NCBI GenBank assembly: GCA_032821775.1
Contig: JAVLRN010000009.1
Span: 1,674,001-1,738,000 of the forward strand
Length of the DNA: 64,000 nt
From: Sanguinoderma infundibulare
Taxonomy: Eukaryota > Basidiomycota > Agaricomycetes > Polyporales > Polyporaceae
Reading direction: 5' to 3'
Positions 37,764 through 48,314 of this stretch are shown here, in pieces (position 1 is the first letter of the stretch; each line of letters starts with the position of its first letter). The position numbers and the translations under genes are program-made. The notes beneath the pieces were generated by a model. It made no database searches. It saw only the letters and a list, made by a program, of their open reading frames with translations, and was not told where the DNA came from.

Positions 37764-38725
37764 TTAGTGACGAGTGCTGCGGTGACGCTCCGCAATGTAC
37801 CTGTGGGATCTCCGGTTAGGGAATTGATTACATTCCAAGGTCACAAGCATACCCTTCGCCGCCCCAAAGTGTGAGGAGTCCCAAGGTCGCGGCAGAGACG
37901 ACTCGTCTGTCCCAAGATGGCCTGTCCCAGTTGACGTACGAAAAGTACCCGACAGCACCAAGTACGCCAGCGTTCACTGCACAAGTCATTGAGCCGAGCT
38001 TCCAGGATAGACAACAGATGTGTACTCACGAACGCCCAACAGACCACCAAGGACACCGGGCCTGAGGAGTTGCTCGCGTGCCGTACGGTAAAGTGCCGCG
38101 CCCTCGCGTTTAGCCTTCTCAGCTTCACGCTGGCCACGAGGTGTCTCACGGTATTTCTCTGCCGCGTAACCTTCCGCGCCCAACAGAGCCAGAGCGCCAG
38201 CAACAGCGGATACAATGGCACGCGTGTCGCGCCTGAGGTAAGGGTCGTTGTAGAACTTGTATGCGGCCCCGGAAATTAAGCCGATGTTGACTGCAGGGTT
38301 GGACGTCAGCACACGATCCACGATCGCACATTCGAGGGACGTACCGATGCCAATCAGGCCACCTGCAACGGCGGGATGGAAGAGGTACTGCTTTGAGAGG
38401 TTCCAGAGATAGAAACCCTCCTTCTCGACTTCGTCGATGTAGCGCCGACGCTTGCCACCAGGAGCAGATGATGCCCCGGATGGGATTTCCCCTTCGGATG
38501 TCCCAGTCGCGGGGTTCTGCTTGAAGTCGGGTGAGACGATGTTGATCTTAGAAGCATCGTCAATGGCGTTGTCTGCGGTCGGAGGGTCGGTATTGAGGAG
38601 AGCAGGATCAGGGTGGGGCTGATTGAACAGGTTAGGGCCTTCCCAAGGCGGAGGATGTCTGGCAGAAAGAATACCTGGTGAGAGGAAGGTGGGGCGTTGT
38701 GAGCAGCGACAGATGCGTACGACAT
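37764..38725 (-). CDS. Two-fold repeat membrane protein, possibly mitochondrial outer membrane (OM14-like)
   Basis: Start MSYASVAAHNAPPSSHQ, spliced to PHPDPALLNTD. The N-terminal part is soluble and polar, with KINIVSPDFKQNPATGTSE. The C-terminal part consists of two homologous halves: repeat 1 opens YLFHPAVAGGLIGIVNIG and closes GAEGYAAEKYRETPRG; repeat 2 opens QLLRPGVLGGLLGVLNAG and closes GGEGYIAERHRSTRH. Each half has two hydrophobic segments, so four membrane spans are likely. The stop at 37764 depends on an intron after GGEG; it gives a tail that mirrors repeat 1. Resemblance of the N-terminus to fungal OM14-type proteins is a weak impression; function is not known from sequence. Confidence 0.8.
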
Positions 38726-38844
38726 GTTGGTCGAGGTGCAAAGCGACACGGAAAGGCAGCTGCAGATTGGGGCGCGACCGTCACACCGACAGGGTTTATG
38801 TAGGCGTGAACTATGACATCATCGGTCGGTGCCGCGAGCATACG

Positions 38845-39808
38845 TCAGAGAACGAAGCCGTCTCGTGCAAACTCGTCCTCGGCCACGAAAACGCACGGTC
38901 CAGTGTAGAATGCTCGGCCTTCGACACACACGCTCTCGGCTCCTGTTCCGCTCCCGACCAACGCCCCTTCCTCGCCGCGCGGACAGTGGAGAGTCAAACC
39001 GCACTCGCTCGCCGTCGTCCAGTGCGGCGAAGTTCGGGCCAGAGATACTCCTCGATCGGGCACCTCGACTACTATCTCCGTCGCTGCCGAAAAGGTCCTC
39101 ACGCTGATGAAGTGCACCTCGCGCTCCGGGTCCGACCGTATCCAATCTCCGTCTCGCACACTCGGAATTGTCACCTGCCGACTCCGCAAGGCGCGTGCAA
39201 CCGGAGCTTGCATTCGCCTTTGACAATGCGACCTGCTTTCGTCCGGGGAAGATCGTTTCGTCCTGCGTGTCGACGAGGAATCGCCCGAGGGCGATGGCAG
39301 CGTGCCCGCACATAGTCGAGTAACCCTCTACGCTTGGATTTTGAGTGAATAGTACGTTCCCATCCCCATCCTTGTTCCCAAACTTACCGTTATGGCAAAA
39401 TAGGACGCTTATGTCCGCTTCTCCGCTCCTCGTCTTCTCTGTTTCGGGGACGAGTATCGCGCCATACATTTCCTTGTGCCCGCGCGGTTCCCGCGTGAGC
39501 CTGCGGGGTAGGTTCGTCGTGATCGCTTCACATCGATTTCAACCTGAACACGCACCTTTGCCGGAGTCCATCCAACCTCTCCTTTCCATATGTTCTCTTT
39601 TCTAGCAATGTTTCTCCCTCTAATGCAGGGTATCCTTGCACGATGATTCGTGTTGGCTACCACCAGAGGCTGTTGGTCAACCCGCGGCCGACGTGCGAAT
39701 CTGAATCTATCGGTGACCCACCTCTCCTCCGGTAATGGTATGCATATCCACTGTATTGGTCCCAGCAAAGGAATACCCTCCAGAAGATATTCTTGAGAAC
39801 GTATCCAT
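38845..39808 (-). pseudogene. Decayed proline racemase / trans-3-hydroxyproline dehydratase family gene
   Basis: The front half is intact. From ATG 39808, exons joined through three normal GT-AG introns give NTVDMHTITGGEPTRIIVQG, LEKRTYGKERLDGLRQRLTR, REPRGHKEMYGAILVPE and LFCHNEGYSTMCGHAAIALG with the first active-site Cys (MCGH). After IFPGRK the reading frame breaks: KLRLHAPCGV, QVTIPSVRDGDWIRSDP... and EEYLWPELRRTG each lie in a different frame with no room for introns. Then about 130-150 residues expected in the family, including the second active-site region, are missing, and the sequence resumes with GALVGSGTGAESV and VEGRAFYTG to a normal-looking C-terminus at 38845. Function is almost certainly lost. 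Confidence 0.8.
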
Positions 39809-40261
39809 GGATAGACCAGGCTGCAGGCGAGATGCGCTTTGAGCGAGAGAGACAATACTGAGTGGAATCGTGAGAATGCGGGATGTGCGCCAGGAATCAT
39901 ATGTGTGCTCCTCATCGGAAACTTGTCGAGTCCTCAAGGGCTCGCCGCGAAAAGCGGCTAAATGTGAGCACATATGTGTGCTAAGTCGATATCTTCCAAG
40001 TTTGACACTCCGAATAGTAGCAACAAAGACCTGAAGTTGGGACCAAATGGCAAATCCCATTTGATAAGCGCCCATTGTGCGACGCTGCGGTCACGTGGAC
40101 GGGCGTATTGAACATTGGACGCGAAGCGCCTGGACGCTTTGAGCGCTGAGCCACGACGGTCGATAATTGACGATTCTTCTGTCTTTCCCCCTCTCACCCC
40201 CTGCTCTCCCCATCACTCTCACTGTTACACGTCTTGGCTGTAAATCCGCACTTGCAAATAC
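39809..40261. other. Divergent intergenic region
   Basis: 453 bp between the pseudogene start and the CLASP-domain gene. No gene seen. Confidence 0.5.
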
Positions 40262-42755
40262 ATGCCTCCGAAAACTCCTTTAACTTCCATCGAGGTCAGT
40301 TGCACAGTTCAAAGTCATGCCAAACTCCCTCAGGCTCACGTCTATCTTACAGTGCCATCTCCTCTCCCACCTCATCGAAGAACTTGACGCGGTACAAGAT
40401 GCCCTGTCTGTTCTTGAGACAGAAGAGTCGTGGGACTCCATAGCAAATGCAATCAACCGCTTCGGTGCCCTCTGTAACGGCAATGCCAACTCCTACCCCG
40501 CCGAGCTCGTTGCAGCCCTCAGGGCATCTTCTCGTTCTATCAGCTCTGCGCTAAATTCTGACCGCACTCGTCTCTCCGGCGCTGCGACAGATTTCCTAAC
40601 CACAGCTGCTACCACCCTCGGGAGCGGCCTCGAGCCTCTCATCCCGCATTACCTCCCAACTCTCCTCAACCTCTGCACACGCACGAACAAAGTGTTCCTG
40701 AACCGAGCCAAAGCATCGATCGCTGCACTCGTCGAATACACCCAGGCACCTTCCATCATCCACTACTGCTCTCAGTCCGTCACCGACAAATCCGTGTCCC
40801 TCCGGCTGGCCGCCGCGGAGACCATGCTTCTATGCCTCAAGGGCTTCAACCCTCCCGACCTCGAGAAGGAGACCCGGGCGAGGGAGATTGAGGCGACGAT
40901 TCGCGCGACGGCTGTCGATGCGAGTGCAGACGTGCGGAAGGTTGCGCGTAAGATCTTCGATGCGTATAACATTCTGCTTCCTCGGCGGGTTCAGAGGTGC
41001 GTGCTTCTCCGATGTCAGTTTGGGTACATTCCCACATGGCGTATCTTTTTTAGTTTCACCCAGCCACTCACGCCGAGGACACGCAAGTACCTCGACATCA
41101 AGGCAGCCGCTCCGGCTCCTGTGCCCATTCCTCGTGCCAACCCGCCGTCCCGGCCCACCTCGTCACAATCAGTCCGTTCTAACCACAGCGACACCCGTCC
41201 CATCCCCGCGTCCGTCTCCCAACCCTCCACGTCGACTGCAGCAGCAGCTCAACGCCCCTTCAAGCATGTCCGTTCCATGTCTACTTCCCAAGTCACGTCT
41301 CAAAACCCGCCAAAGCGACCCCTCCGCGCGCCGACACCAGAACTGATCGCACCGTTAGTACACGAGGGTGCGCGCAGACCAACACGGGAGGAACCAAAGC
41401 GACTCAACCTCGCCATGCCTCCCCCAGACTACATCCCGTCGCGCCCCGTTGACAGTGGGCCCCAGCGACCGATGTCTGCTACGGAACTCCAGTTCCCTGC
41501 GCATCACATAACCACTGAGCGAACAACGTCTGGTCCTCAGCGCATCATTCGGCCGGACGCAGGTCAACCTGTAGTGAGGACCGGGCCCATCCGTCCTGCG
41601 GTATTCTCCTTCAAGCCCTCAGGCCCTGAGGACGGCGAGAAGAAAGAACGCGTCATCGGCGGTGCACGTCGTGTGCTCCGAATGCCTGAACCGGTCGAGC
41701 CCGCGCCAGCGGGTGTGGAGGACAAGGGGAAGGCTGCTGTGCCCTCTTCGAGGCCTGTGCGTCCACGGGTCATCTCCACCAGCAAGTCTACGCCTGCGAT
41801 CCCGCTGCAAGCTGTCGTCGCTAGGGACGAGGCTGCCCGCGTGAAGAAGCTTGCTTCGTCGGCTGGCGCGTCGTCGAGAAATCCGACGTCGAAGACTGCG
41901 ATGGGCGGTGCGGCACCTGCAGCGAAGCTCAGTCGGACAGCTTCGACGGCGACGTTAAGCAAGCCTACGGCTGGCTCGAGAGCGCGTGCTCCAGAGAAGG
42001 CGCAGGAGAAGACGGTTGATAAGGAGAAGACGAAGTCAAATGCGCCTTCGAAGACTTCAGCGGCACCTCGCCCTGGGCATGGATTGTCTGTCACTGTACG
42101 GGACAAGACCAGTCGCGTTGCGTCCAAGTCCAGGTCCCAGTCGAAGGAGGAATCGGCAAAACCTGCTTCCAAAGATTCTCAGAAGCCACCCGCGAAGTCA
42201 CGCTCATCGCCTGAAGTACCAGAAGCGATGGCCGTGGCCCCGGACGAGGTGCCTCTCCCGGAGTCACCCAAGGTCGTCGCTGCACCTCCTCGAGAGCCTT
42301 CTCCTCCTCTGATCTCCCTTGACACCTCCAAGAAGCCGGCCGCGTCTCCTGTTGTGCCGGAGCCCCTTCAGACTCCCACCCCGGCTTCCGCAGAATCCGC
42401 TCCCAACCCGGCAGACATTCCTCTCCCTTCTTCGACGCCAGACGAACTGGCGCCCGCTCCTCCTTCCGAACCTACAATCACCGTATCCGAACCGCATACG
42501 CCCACGCCCCAGCGGCAGCCCAACCGGCGAACAGCCGAGGTCGAACAGACACCAATTTCCGCGCTCGTCGCATCCATCCAACGGGGTTTCCTCTCGATGC
42601 ACCGTACCACGCCGCTCTCGCCCATGCGCGAGGAGGATGAGAGCATGCTCGTCATAGACGAGTCGGAGAACGACGGGAGGGTGTTCGCTGTTGACGGCTT
42701 CCAACCCCCACACATCGAGCCGCTTTTCTCGAGACCGAACGTGTTGCACGCGTGA
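40262..42755 (+). CDS. CLASP-N/TOG domain microtubule-associated protein
   Basis: A small first exon (MPPKTPLTSIE) splices to CHLLSHLIEELDAVQDAL. The first 240 residues form HEAT/TOG-like helices (ESWDSIANAINRF, VFLNRAKASIAALVEYTQ, RLAAAETMLLCLKGF, DASADVRKVARKIFDAY), the pattern of the CLASP N-terminal domain that binds tubulin. The following 570 residues are low-complexity Pro/Ser/Ala/Lys with many SP/TP sites, followed by a short conserved-looking end (ALVASIQRGFLSMHR). With a single TOG region it is shorter than classical CLASP/Stu1 proteins, so it may be a divergent or reduced member. Same strand as the CLIP-170 gene 1 kb downstream. Confidence 0.82.
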
Positions 42756-43078
42756 TGCCGGTTCGTCTCGCATTATGTCCTGTGAGATAAGCTCACGGAC
42801 CACGACTTGGGGCCTTGTCGGGCCCTTACTTACGAGTTCTACATTGATTACATACTGCTTTTGATGAGTTTTCGAGTATAGCTTTCGTGCGCATGCCATG
42901 GCCATGTCGAGTGGACTCTGTATTATTCTGTAGGAGTATATAATGTGTTGCACGAGTTCTACGATTGCACAACCGGAAGGGGTGAAAGCTGCGGGAATTT
43001 GCAACCTACTGAACGCGCACCTATGGTTAGGGAGTGGCAGCCAACACGTAAATTGTGCGGCTCACCGGTGAACCTATG
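42756..43078. other. Convergent intergenic region
   Basis: 323 bp between the ends of the CLASP-N gene and the bL34m gene. No gene seen. Confidence 0.5.
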
Positions 43079-43462
43079 CTAATGCGAGAGGTAGAGCCGG
43101 CCCTTGGCGCGCCTCCGTGCGAGCATCTTGCGGCCGTTGATGGTCCTCTTGCGCGATAGGAAGCCGTGCTTGCGCTTCCTCTTCCGCTGGGACGGCTGGT
43201 ACTCTTGGCCCTTGGTGTTGTGCCGCACCTGCAGCAGAGGAGACAACACGGGTGAAAGGGTGGGAGGGATGGGGTTGAAGCGGGTCATGAGAATCGGTAG
43301 TGAGCGCAGCAGGGACGACGTGGGGGTGGCAGAAGGGAGGATGGGCCGGAGCGGGGTGAGGGACGAGGCGAAGGAGAGCGAGGTCACTGCCCGCGGGACG
43401 GCCGCCGGGAGGGATGGGGGGCGGGAGAGCAGGCGGGCTAGCGAGGGGGGTATTCGCGGCAT
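43079..43462 (-). CDS. MRPL34: Mitochondrial ribosomal protein bL34m
   Basis: The last 45 residues are a bacterial-type L34: [19 protein letters not shown], then [19 protein letters not shown]. The preceding 80 residues are Ser/Leu/Arg-rich without acidic residues and serve as a mitochondrial presequence, as expected for a large-subunit protein of the mitoribosome. I use the ATG at 43462 ([12 protein letters not shown]). A small intron near the presequence/domain junction (QVRHNTKG) cannot be excluded. Divergent from the CLIP-170 gene with about 310 bp between starts. Confidence 0.93.
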   Translation of the reverse strand: MPRIPPSLARLLSRPPSLPAAVPRAVTSLSFASSLTPLRPILPSATPTSSLLRSLPILMTRFNPIPPTLSPVLSPLLQVRHNTKGQEYQPSQRKRKRKHGFLSRKRTINGRKMLARRRAKGRLYLSH

Positions 43463-43776
43463 GTTTTGTCTTGGTTACAAAACGTCGTTTAGAGAGTGAA
43501 AACAGTATACGACATGGCCTGGAGACACTCACCAGAGCTGGACGTCACCGTGGCTGCAGACGACACGAAAGACGCGTAGCGCCCGGCGGGGAAGACGAGC
43601 GAGGACCCATGGCACCGAGTGTGTGTGACCCCGAGGAGTGGGGCAAGGGGAGTTGAGATGGACGGACTGGTGGAGACTGGACGGTGTGCCTCCTTCGCCT
43701 CTGCTGCTTGACACGGAATATCTAGCCACACTCGTTCAGCAGCCCGGTCTGCGTCGTTAGATGTTCCCTCTTCACC
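43463..43776. other. Divergent promoter region of bL34m and CLIP-170 genes
   Basis: 314 bp shared upstream region; no further gene or clear motif recognised. Confidence 0.5.
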
Positions 43777-46700
43777 ATGTCTGTCACTCCAGGTAAAGGC
43801 CGCGTCTCTGGCATCCCCACCCCCGGCAAGCCCATTGGCTCTGGAATCCCCACCCCTGGCCTTCGACCCAGATCGACCTCCTCTGCTGGCCATCGCTCGT
43901 CCGTGAACAACCAGGACGACGACTTCGCCGCCAAGGCATTCCAGGACGCGATCCGCGCGAACGACCCTGCACAGCACCGCGCCTCCCGCGAAGTCCATCC
44001 CCCTTCGAGCTTCACGTCCTCTCTTTCCCCGTCCACCTCCTCTGCCTCCGTCCAGGGTCTCGGGCTCGGCTTCGGCCAGAATGGCGCACGCGCCGCCAAC
44101 TTCGGTGCCAGTGTGAACGGCCGCCCGTCCTCGTCCGCGTCCTCCGCATCCTCTGTCGGACGCACGCCCTCCGCGGCCAAGGCGTCGGGCGTGCGGCCCC
44201 CCAGCAGGACATCAGACGTGTTTGCGAGGAGCGCGAGCCGCGCAGGACGCCCGTTCGATGTCGGAGACAATGTCCGGATCGAGTCCCTCGGCTTCGAGGG
44301 CGTGCTCAGGTATCTGGGCGAAATCGACGGCAAGCCGGGCATGTGGGCCGGCGTCGAGCTCAGTGGCGGCTTTGCCGGCAAGGGCAAGAACAACGGGAGC
44401 GTCGCCGGGTGAGTCTCCTCTCATGCTCTCTTGCGGATGCCACCCGCTCCTGGCGGACCGTGCCAGATATTGGCGATATATTGTCCTTCGGTCGGGTCGG
44501 GGTCGCAGGGTTCGATGGCCATGGGAATACGCGTTACTAGACGCGTTTATCAGTATCTTACCCCCCCAAATGTTGTCGCAAGGCACAGTAACACCATGCT
44601 GTCCACGCTCTCCTGCACCGATCGCGTTTCCCTGGCCAGTGGACCTGTGCAGGTGTTGGGGGTGTTCATACTTTCATTTCTCCCTTCCCCCTTCATTACT
44701 ATCTTCAGCAATGCCTTACGACTCTTCATATTTGGGCATCTGCATACGAAATGTAGGCTGACTTTCTTGTTCCCCAAGCAAACAATACTTCAGTTGTCCG
44801 CCCAGCTGTGGCGTTTTCGTGGCCTCGACGAAGCTCTCTGCTCCAACTGTAGGAGTCTCATATTCACGACCATCGTCCGTCGCATCGTCACGTAGTGGAC
44901 GTATGACCCCTTCTTTTTCATCATCCGGTAGAATGACCCCTTCCGCTTTCACATCTATCGGTAATGGCCGAAAGACTCCGTCGATATCTAATGGCAGAGT
45001 AACGCCGTCCATTAACAATGGACGGGTAACGCCTGCTGCTGCCAATGGACGGAAAACACCCAGTCTACAGACCCCCTCAGCGCGCCCGCGGACCTCGACG
45101 ACGACTACTCGTACCCTAGTCACCCCAGCACGAAATACGAGTGTACCAGCGAATATCACCCCAGGGTCGCGTGCCGCGAAATATGTGGGCATGACTGCCA
45201 AGCAACTTTCAAGGACGCCGCAGAGTCCCAAACGAGGTGCGGGTTCCGCCAGTCCAACGAGGTCGACAGGGTTTGGTTCTCCGGTCCAACCTTCCCGACA
45301 GCTTGCTTCACCCACTCGGAGTACTCCCGGGTCGCCCTTCACCACGCCGAAGGCATTGGGCACAGCACGAGCTTCCGGCATCGGGATGGGTACACCGCCT
45401 ATCAAATCTCGTACCTCGTTCAGCAACACTCCTCGTGCAAGATTACCCAGCGCGATCGCCATGCCGCCTCCTCCCTCCCCATCGAACACGACCCTGTCAA
45501 GTCGGTCCGTATCGCTGAACGGCCCACAAACGCCTGTGGACCCGCCGTCGTCCATGTCAGAACTCGAGGTCAACGCGAAAACGATCCAGGACCGCATCGC
45601 CGGCCTCATGACAAGCAAGAGCCCGTCGAGCCCACGACCAGATTCCCGCGTGTCCACGTCCGACACCCTCCAGCTCCTCGACCTCCAGGCCCAAATCGAG
45701 CGCCTCCAAGCGCGCCTCGATGCCGCGGAAGACGAGAGCAGCCGCCTCCGCACCCGCGCGGACGGCGCCGAGCGCGAGGCGTCATCGCGCATCGAGGCGC
45801 TCGTCGCGGAGCGCGACCAGCACGCCTCTCGCGTATCCGAGCTCGAGACTGCGTCGCGCACGGCGGAGCGGACGCTCAGCGAGCGGGACGGGCAGATTGA
45901 GACGCTACAGCGCGCGGCGGACCAGGCGGCGCGGGACATCGAGAAGGCGCGTGCGGATGGGGAGACGCGGTTGCGCGATGCGCAGAGCAAGCTCGAAGAC
46001 AAGGAGGCGCTCGTGGCGCAACTGAAGGAGGCGATGGATGCGCGCGAGGGCGAGCAGAGCGAGAACGCGGCGATGATGAAGGCGAAGAACGCCGAGATTG
46101 CGCTGCTCGAGGCGCGGGTACAGAAGGTGTCGGCCGAGCTTGAGGAGGAGAGACGGGAGCTCGGTGGGCAGGTCGACGAGCTCAGGAAGGCTGGGCAGGT
46201 GGGTCGTATGCGTTTTGAATGGGACTGCGTGGTTGTTGATTGTGATGAGCTGCAGGAAACTATCGCGTTGTACGAGGAGCGTCTGAGCACCGCGGACACC
46301 AAGCGGTACGAGCTCGAGGACGCGGTCCTCTCACTAGAGGAACAGCTCCGCAACCAAGCACGACCCGTGTCGCCAGGCACGGTCGCGCGGCAAGCGACGT
46401 CCGCTGTGGAGATCGACAACGAGATGCTTCGTGACCAAGTCCAGCACCTGCAGAAGAAGATCGGGACGCTCGAGGACACGCTCGAGGACGTGCGCGCGAC
46501 GAACGAGCGCGAGGACGCAGCGGTGCGGGAGCGCATCAAGCGATACAAGGATCGCGAAGAGGCCATCCGGAAGGAGCTCGTCGACGGCCGCCAGGAGGTC
46601 GAGCGCACGCGCAAGGCGGAGGAGAAGGCGCGCGTCCGCGTTGAGGAGATCGACGAGGCGCTGCGCGAGAACACGGTCGCGCTCGAGAACGCGCGTGCGG

Positions 46701-48314
46701 AGGTCGAGACACTCAGAAACGAGATTGCGGTGAGCTTGCGTGGGTCGTGTTCCGTCGTCGATGCAGTGCAGCTGATCCCGGACTCGGCGGGGGCGGGCGA
46801 CAGGACCTCGAGGGCCTCGCGGCGGTGGCGGCGAGCAACTCGACGGACAAACTTGGGGAACTGGCGCCCCGGGCGAACGCGGAGCGTGCGAGGCTTCAGG
46901 AGGAGGTCGCGGAGCTCAGGCAGCAGCTCGCGCAGGCGAAGGCTGCCGGTTCATCTGCTGGCTCCGGCGTGCACGCCCTCGAGGAGGAACTTCACTCGCT
47001 CCAGGAGGACAGGGAGACGGTGAGTTAGGCCGCAGTGACTTCTTTCTGTGTTGTAGAGCGCATTGTTGCTCACCCGTCTTCCAGCTCCAACAGTCGCTCA
47101 AACGCACGCAGGCGGAGCTGGCAGACGAACGTGCGATCGTCGAAGAGCTGCGTGCCTTGGCGAACGAGCGGACGGCGGAGCTGGACACCATCCGCAAGAA
47201 GCTGAACCGCGAGGGATCCGTGAACGGGCACGAGCTCAAGACGCCGGTGTCGCCTTCCTCCAAGCACGACTTGGGTGCGGCGCGCGACGAGATCACTGGT
47301 CTGAAGTACGTGTTTGCGTTTGCTGCGTTAATGCTGGTATTGAGGTCTGTATTTGTGATAGACACATCGTTCAGGAGCTCCAGAAGGAGAATGCGTCGTC
47401 TGCGCAGCGATGCAAGGTCCTCGAGGCGGAGAACAAGTTGCTGTTGTCGGAAACGGAGCAACTTCGCGAGGTGAGGTTCTTCGTGTCTTGGAGCGACAAT
47501 GTGCCCACCCTCCTCGTTTTGTAGGACCTCAGAGCGCTCGAAGATGATGTCGAGAAGAGCCTCGCGCGTGAGGAAGCGATGTTGTCAGGCGAGCACCCGC
47601 CGTCAACGCCGTCGACGCCTTCTCTGGACGATATCCAAGCGCTTCAGCGTAGCTACAAGGAGCTGAAGTCCAAGTATGAGGTAAATATTGTTTCCCGTGG
47701 CCATCAGACGCATTGGTGTTGATTTCCTTTTGCAGACTGAGGTAGAGCAGCTGCGGAAGAAGCTTGCGGATGTCGAGATGAAGAGTGCACGGCAAGTGCA
47801 TGACGTACGTATCAGCAGTTATCAGAATGCTGCTTCAGCGCTGACCCATATTACAGTTGAACAAGGAGATCGGCGAACTCGAGTCTCTGATTGAGTCCAA
47901 GGTACGTATATCGCATGTTTGATGACATTTTCCACTCAGCATGTCGCTCCCCAGATCTACCGCGAAGACGAACTGGAGCGCGAAATTGAGCGACTGAAAG
48001 ACAAGCTCTCTCGAAGCCAGAAGAAGTCTTCAAGATCCGATTTACCCCTTCCCGAAGAGTCCTCCGTACGGCCGCCGTCCGTCGCATCTACCATGTCTTC
48101 GACCCTTGGCGAGTCCGGCGAAGAGGTCTGTGAGATTTGCGAACGGCCCGGCCACGATATCTTCACTTGCGACCTACTGAAGGAGGGCGCGCCCCCGCCG
48201 AGCGCGGGCATAATAGGCCGCTCGATGCACGACGACTCGGAGCTGATCTGCGAAGACTGTGAAGAACGCGGACATACGGCCGCGAACTGCCCACACTCGC
48301 TCGACGTCTTCTAG
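43777..48314 (+). CDS. CLIP-170 family microtubule plus-end protein
   Basis: N-terminus MSVTPGKGRVSGIPTPGKPI has two SGIP (SxIP-like) motifs that could bind EB1. The CAP-Gly domain runs from FDVGDNVRIESLGFEGVLRY through MWAGVELSGGFAGKGKNNGS and, after an unusually long 370-bp intron (44409-44778), YFSCPPSCGVFVASTKLS. A Ser/Pro tract with GRxTP repeats follows, then a very long coiled coil (about residues 500-1150), and two C-terminal zinc knuckles, CEICERPGHDIFTC and CEDCEERGHTAANC (CX2CX4HX4C each), ending SLDVF. This is the standard CLIP-170/Tip1/Bik1 plan. Several short introns split the coiled coil. A 652-residue open frame on the opposite strand is a codon-bias shadow. Confidence 0.95.
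44894..45071 (+). repeat. GRxTP peptide repeat in CLIP-170 homologue
   Basis: Six successive copies of the pattern G-R-(M/K/V)-T-P-(S/A) lie within 60 residues (SGRMTPSF, SGRMTPSA, NGRKTPSI, NGRVTPSI, NGRVTPAA, NGRKTPSL); the last four are near-tandem at DNA level. Each holds a proline-directed phosphorylation consensus next to an Arg. Confidence 0.8.

Noticed and set aside
37739..37766. Alternative C-terminus (KQPVEEGK) for the two-fold membrane protein
   Set aside because: The alternative acceptor frame gives GYIAERHRSTRH, which mirrors repeat 1, and is preferred.
44716..46674. 652-residue minus-strand ORF opposite the CLIP-170 coiled coil
   Set aside because: It is a Ser/Arg-rich mirror of GC-biased codons on the opposite strand, with no family pattern; the plus strand has a complete CLIP-170 plan.
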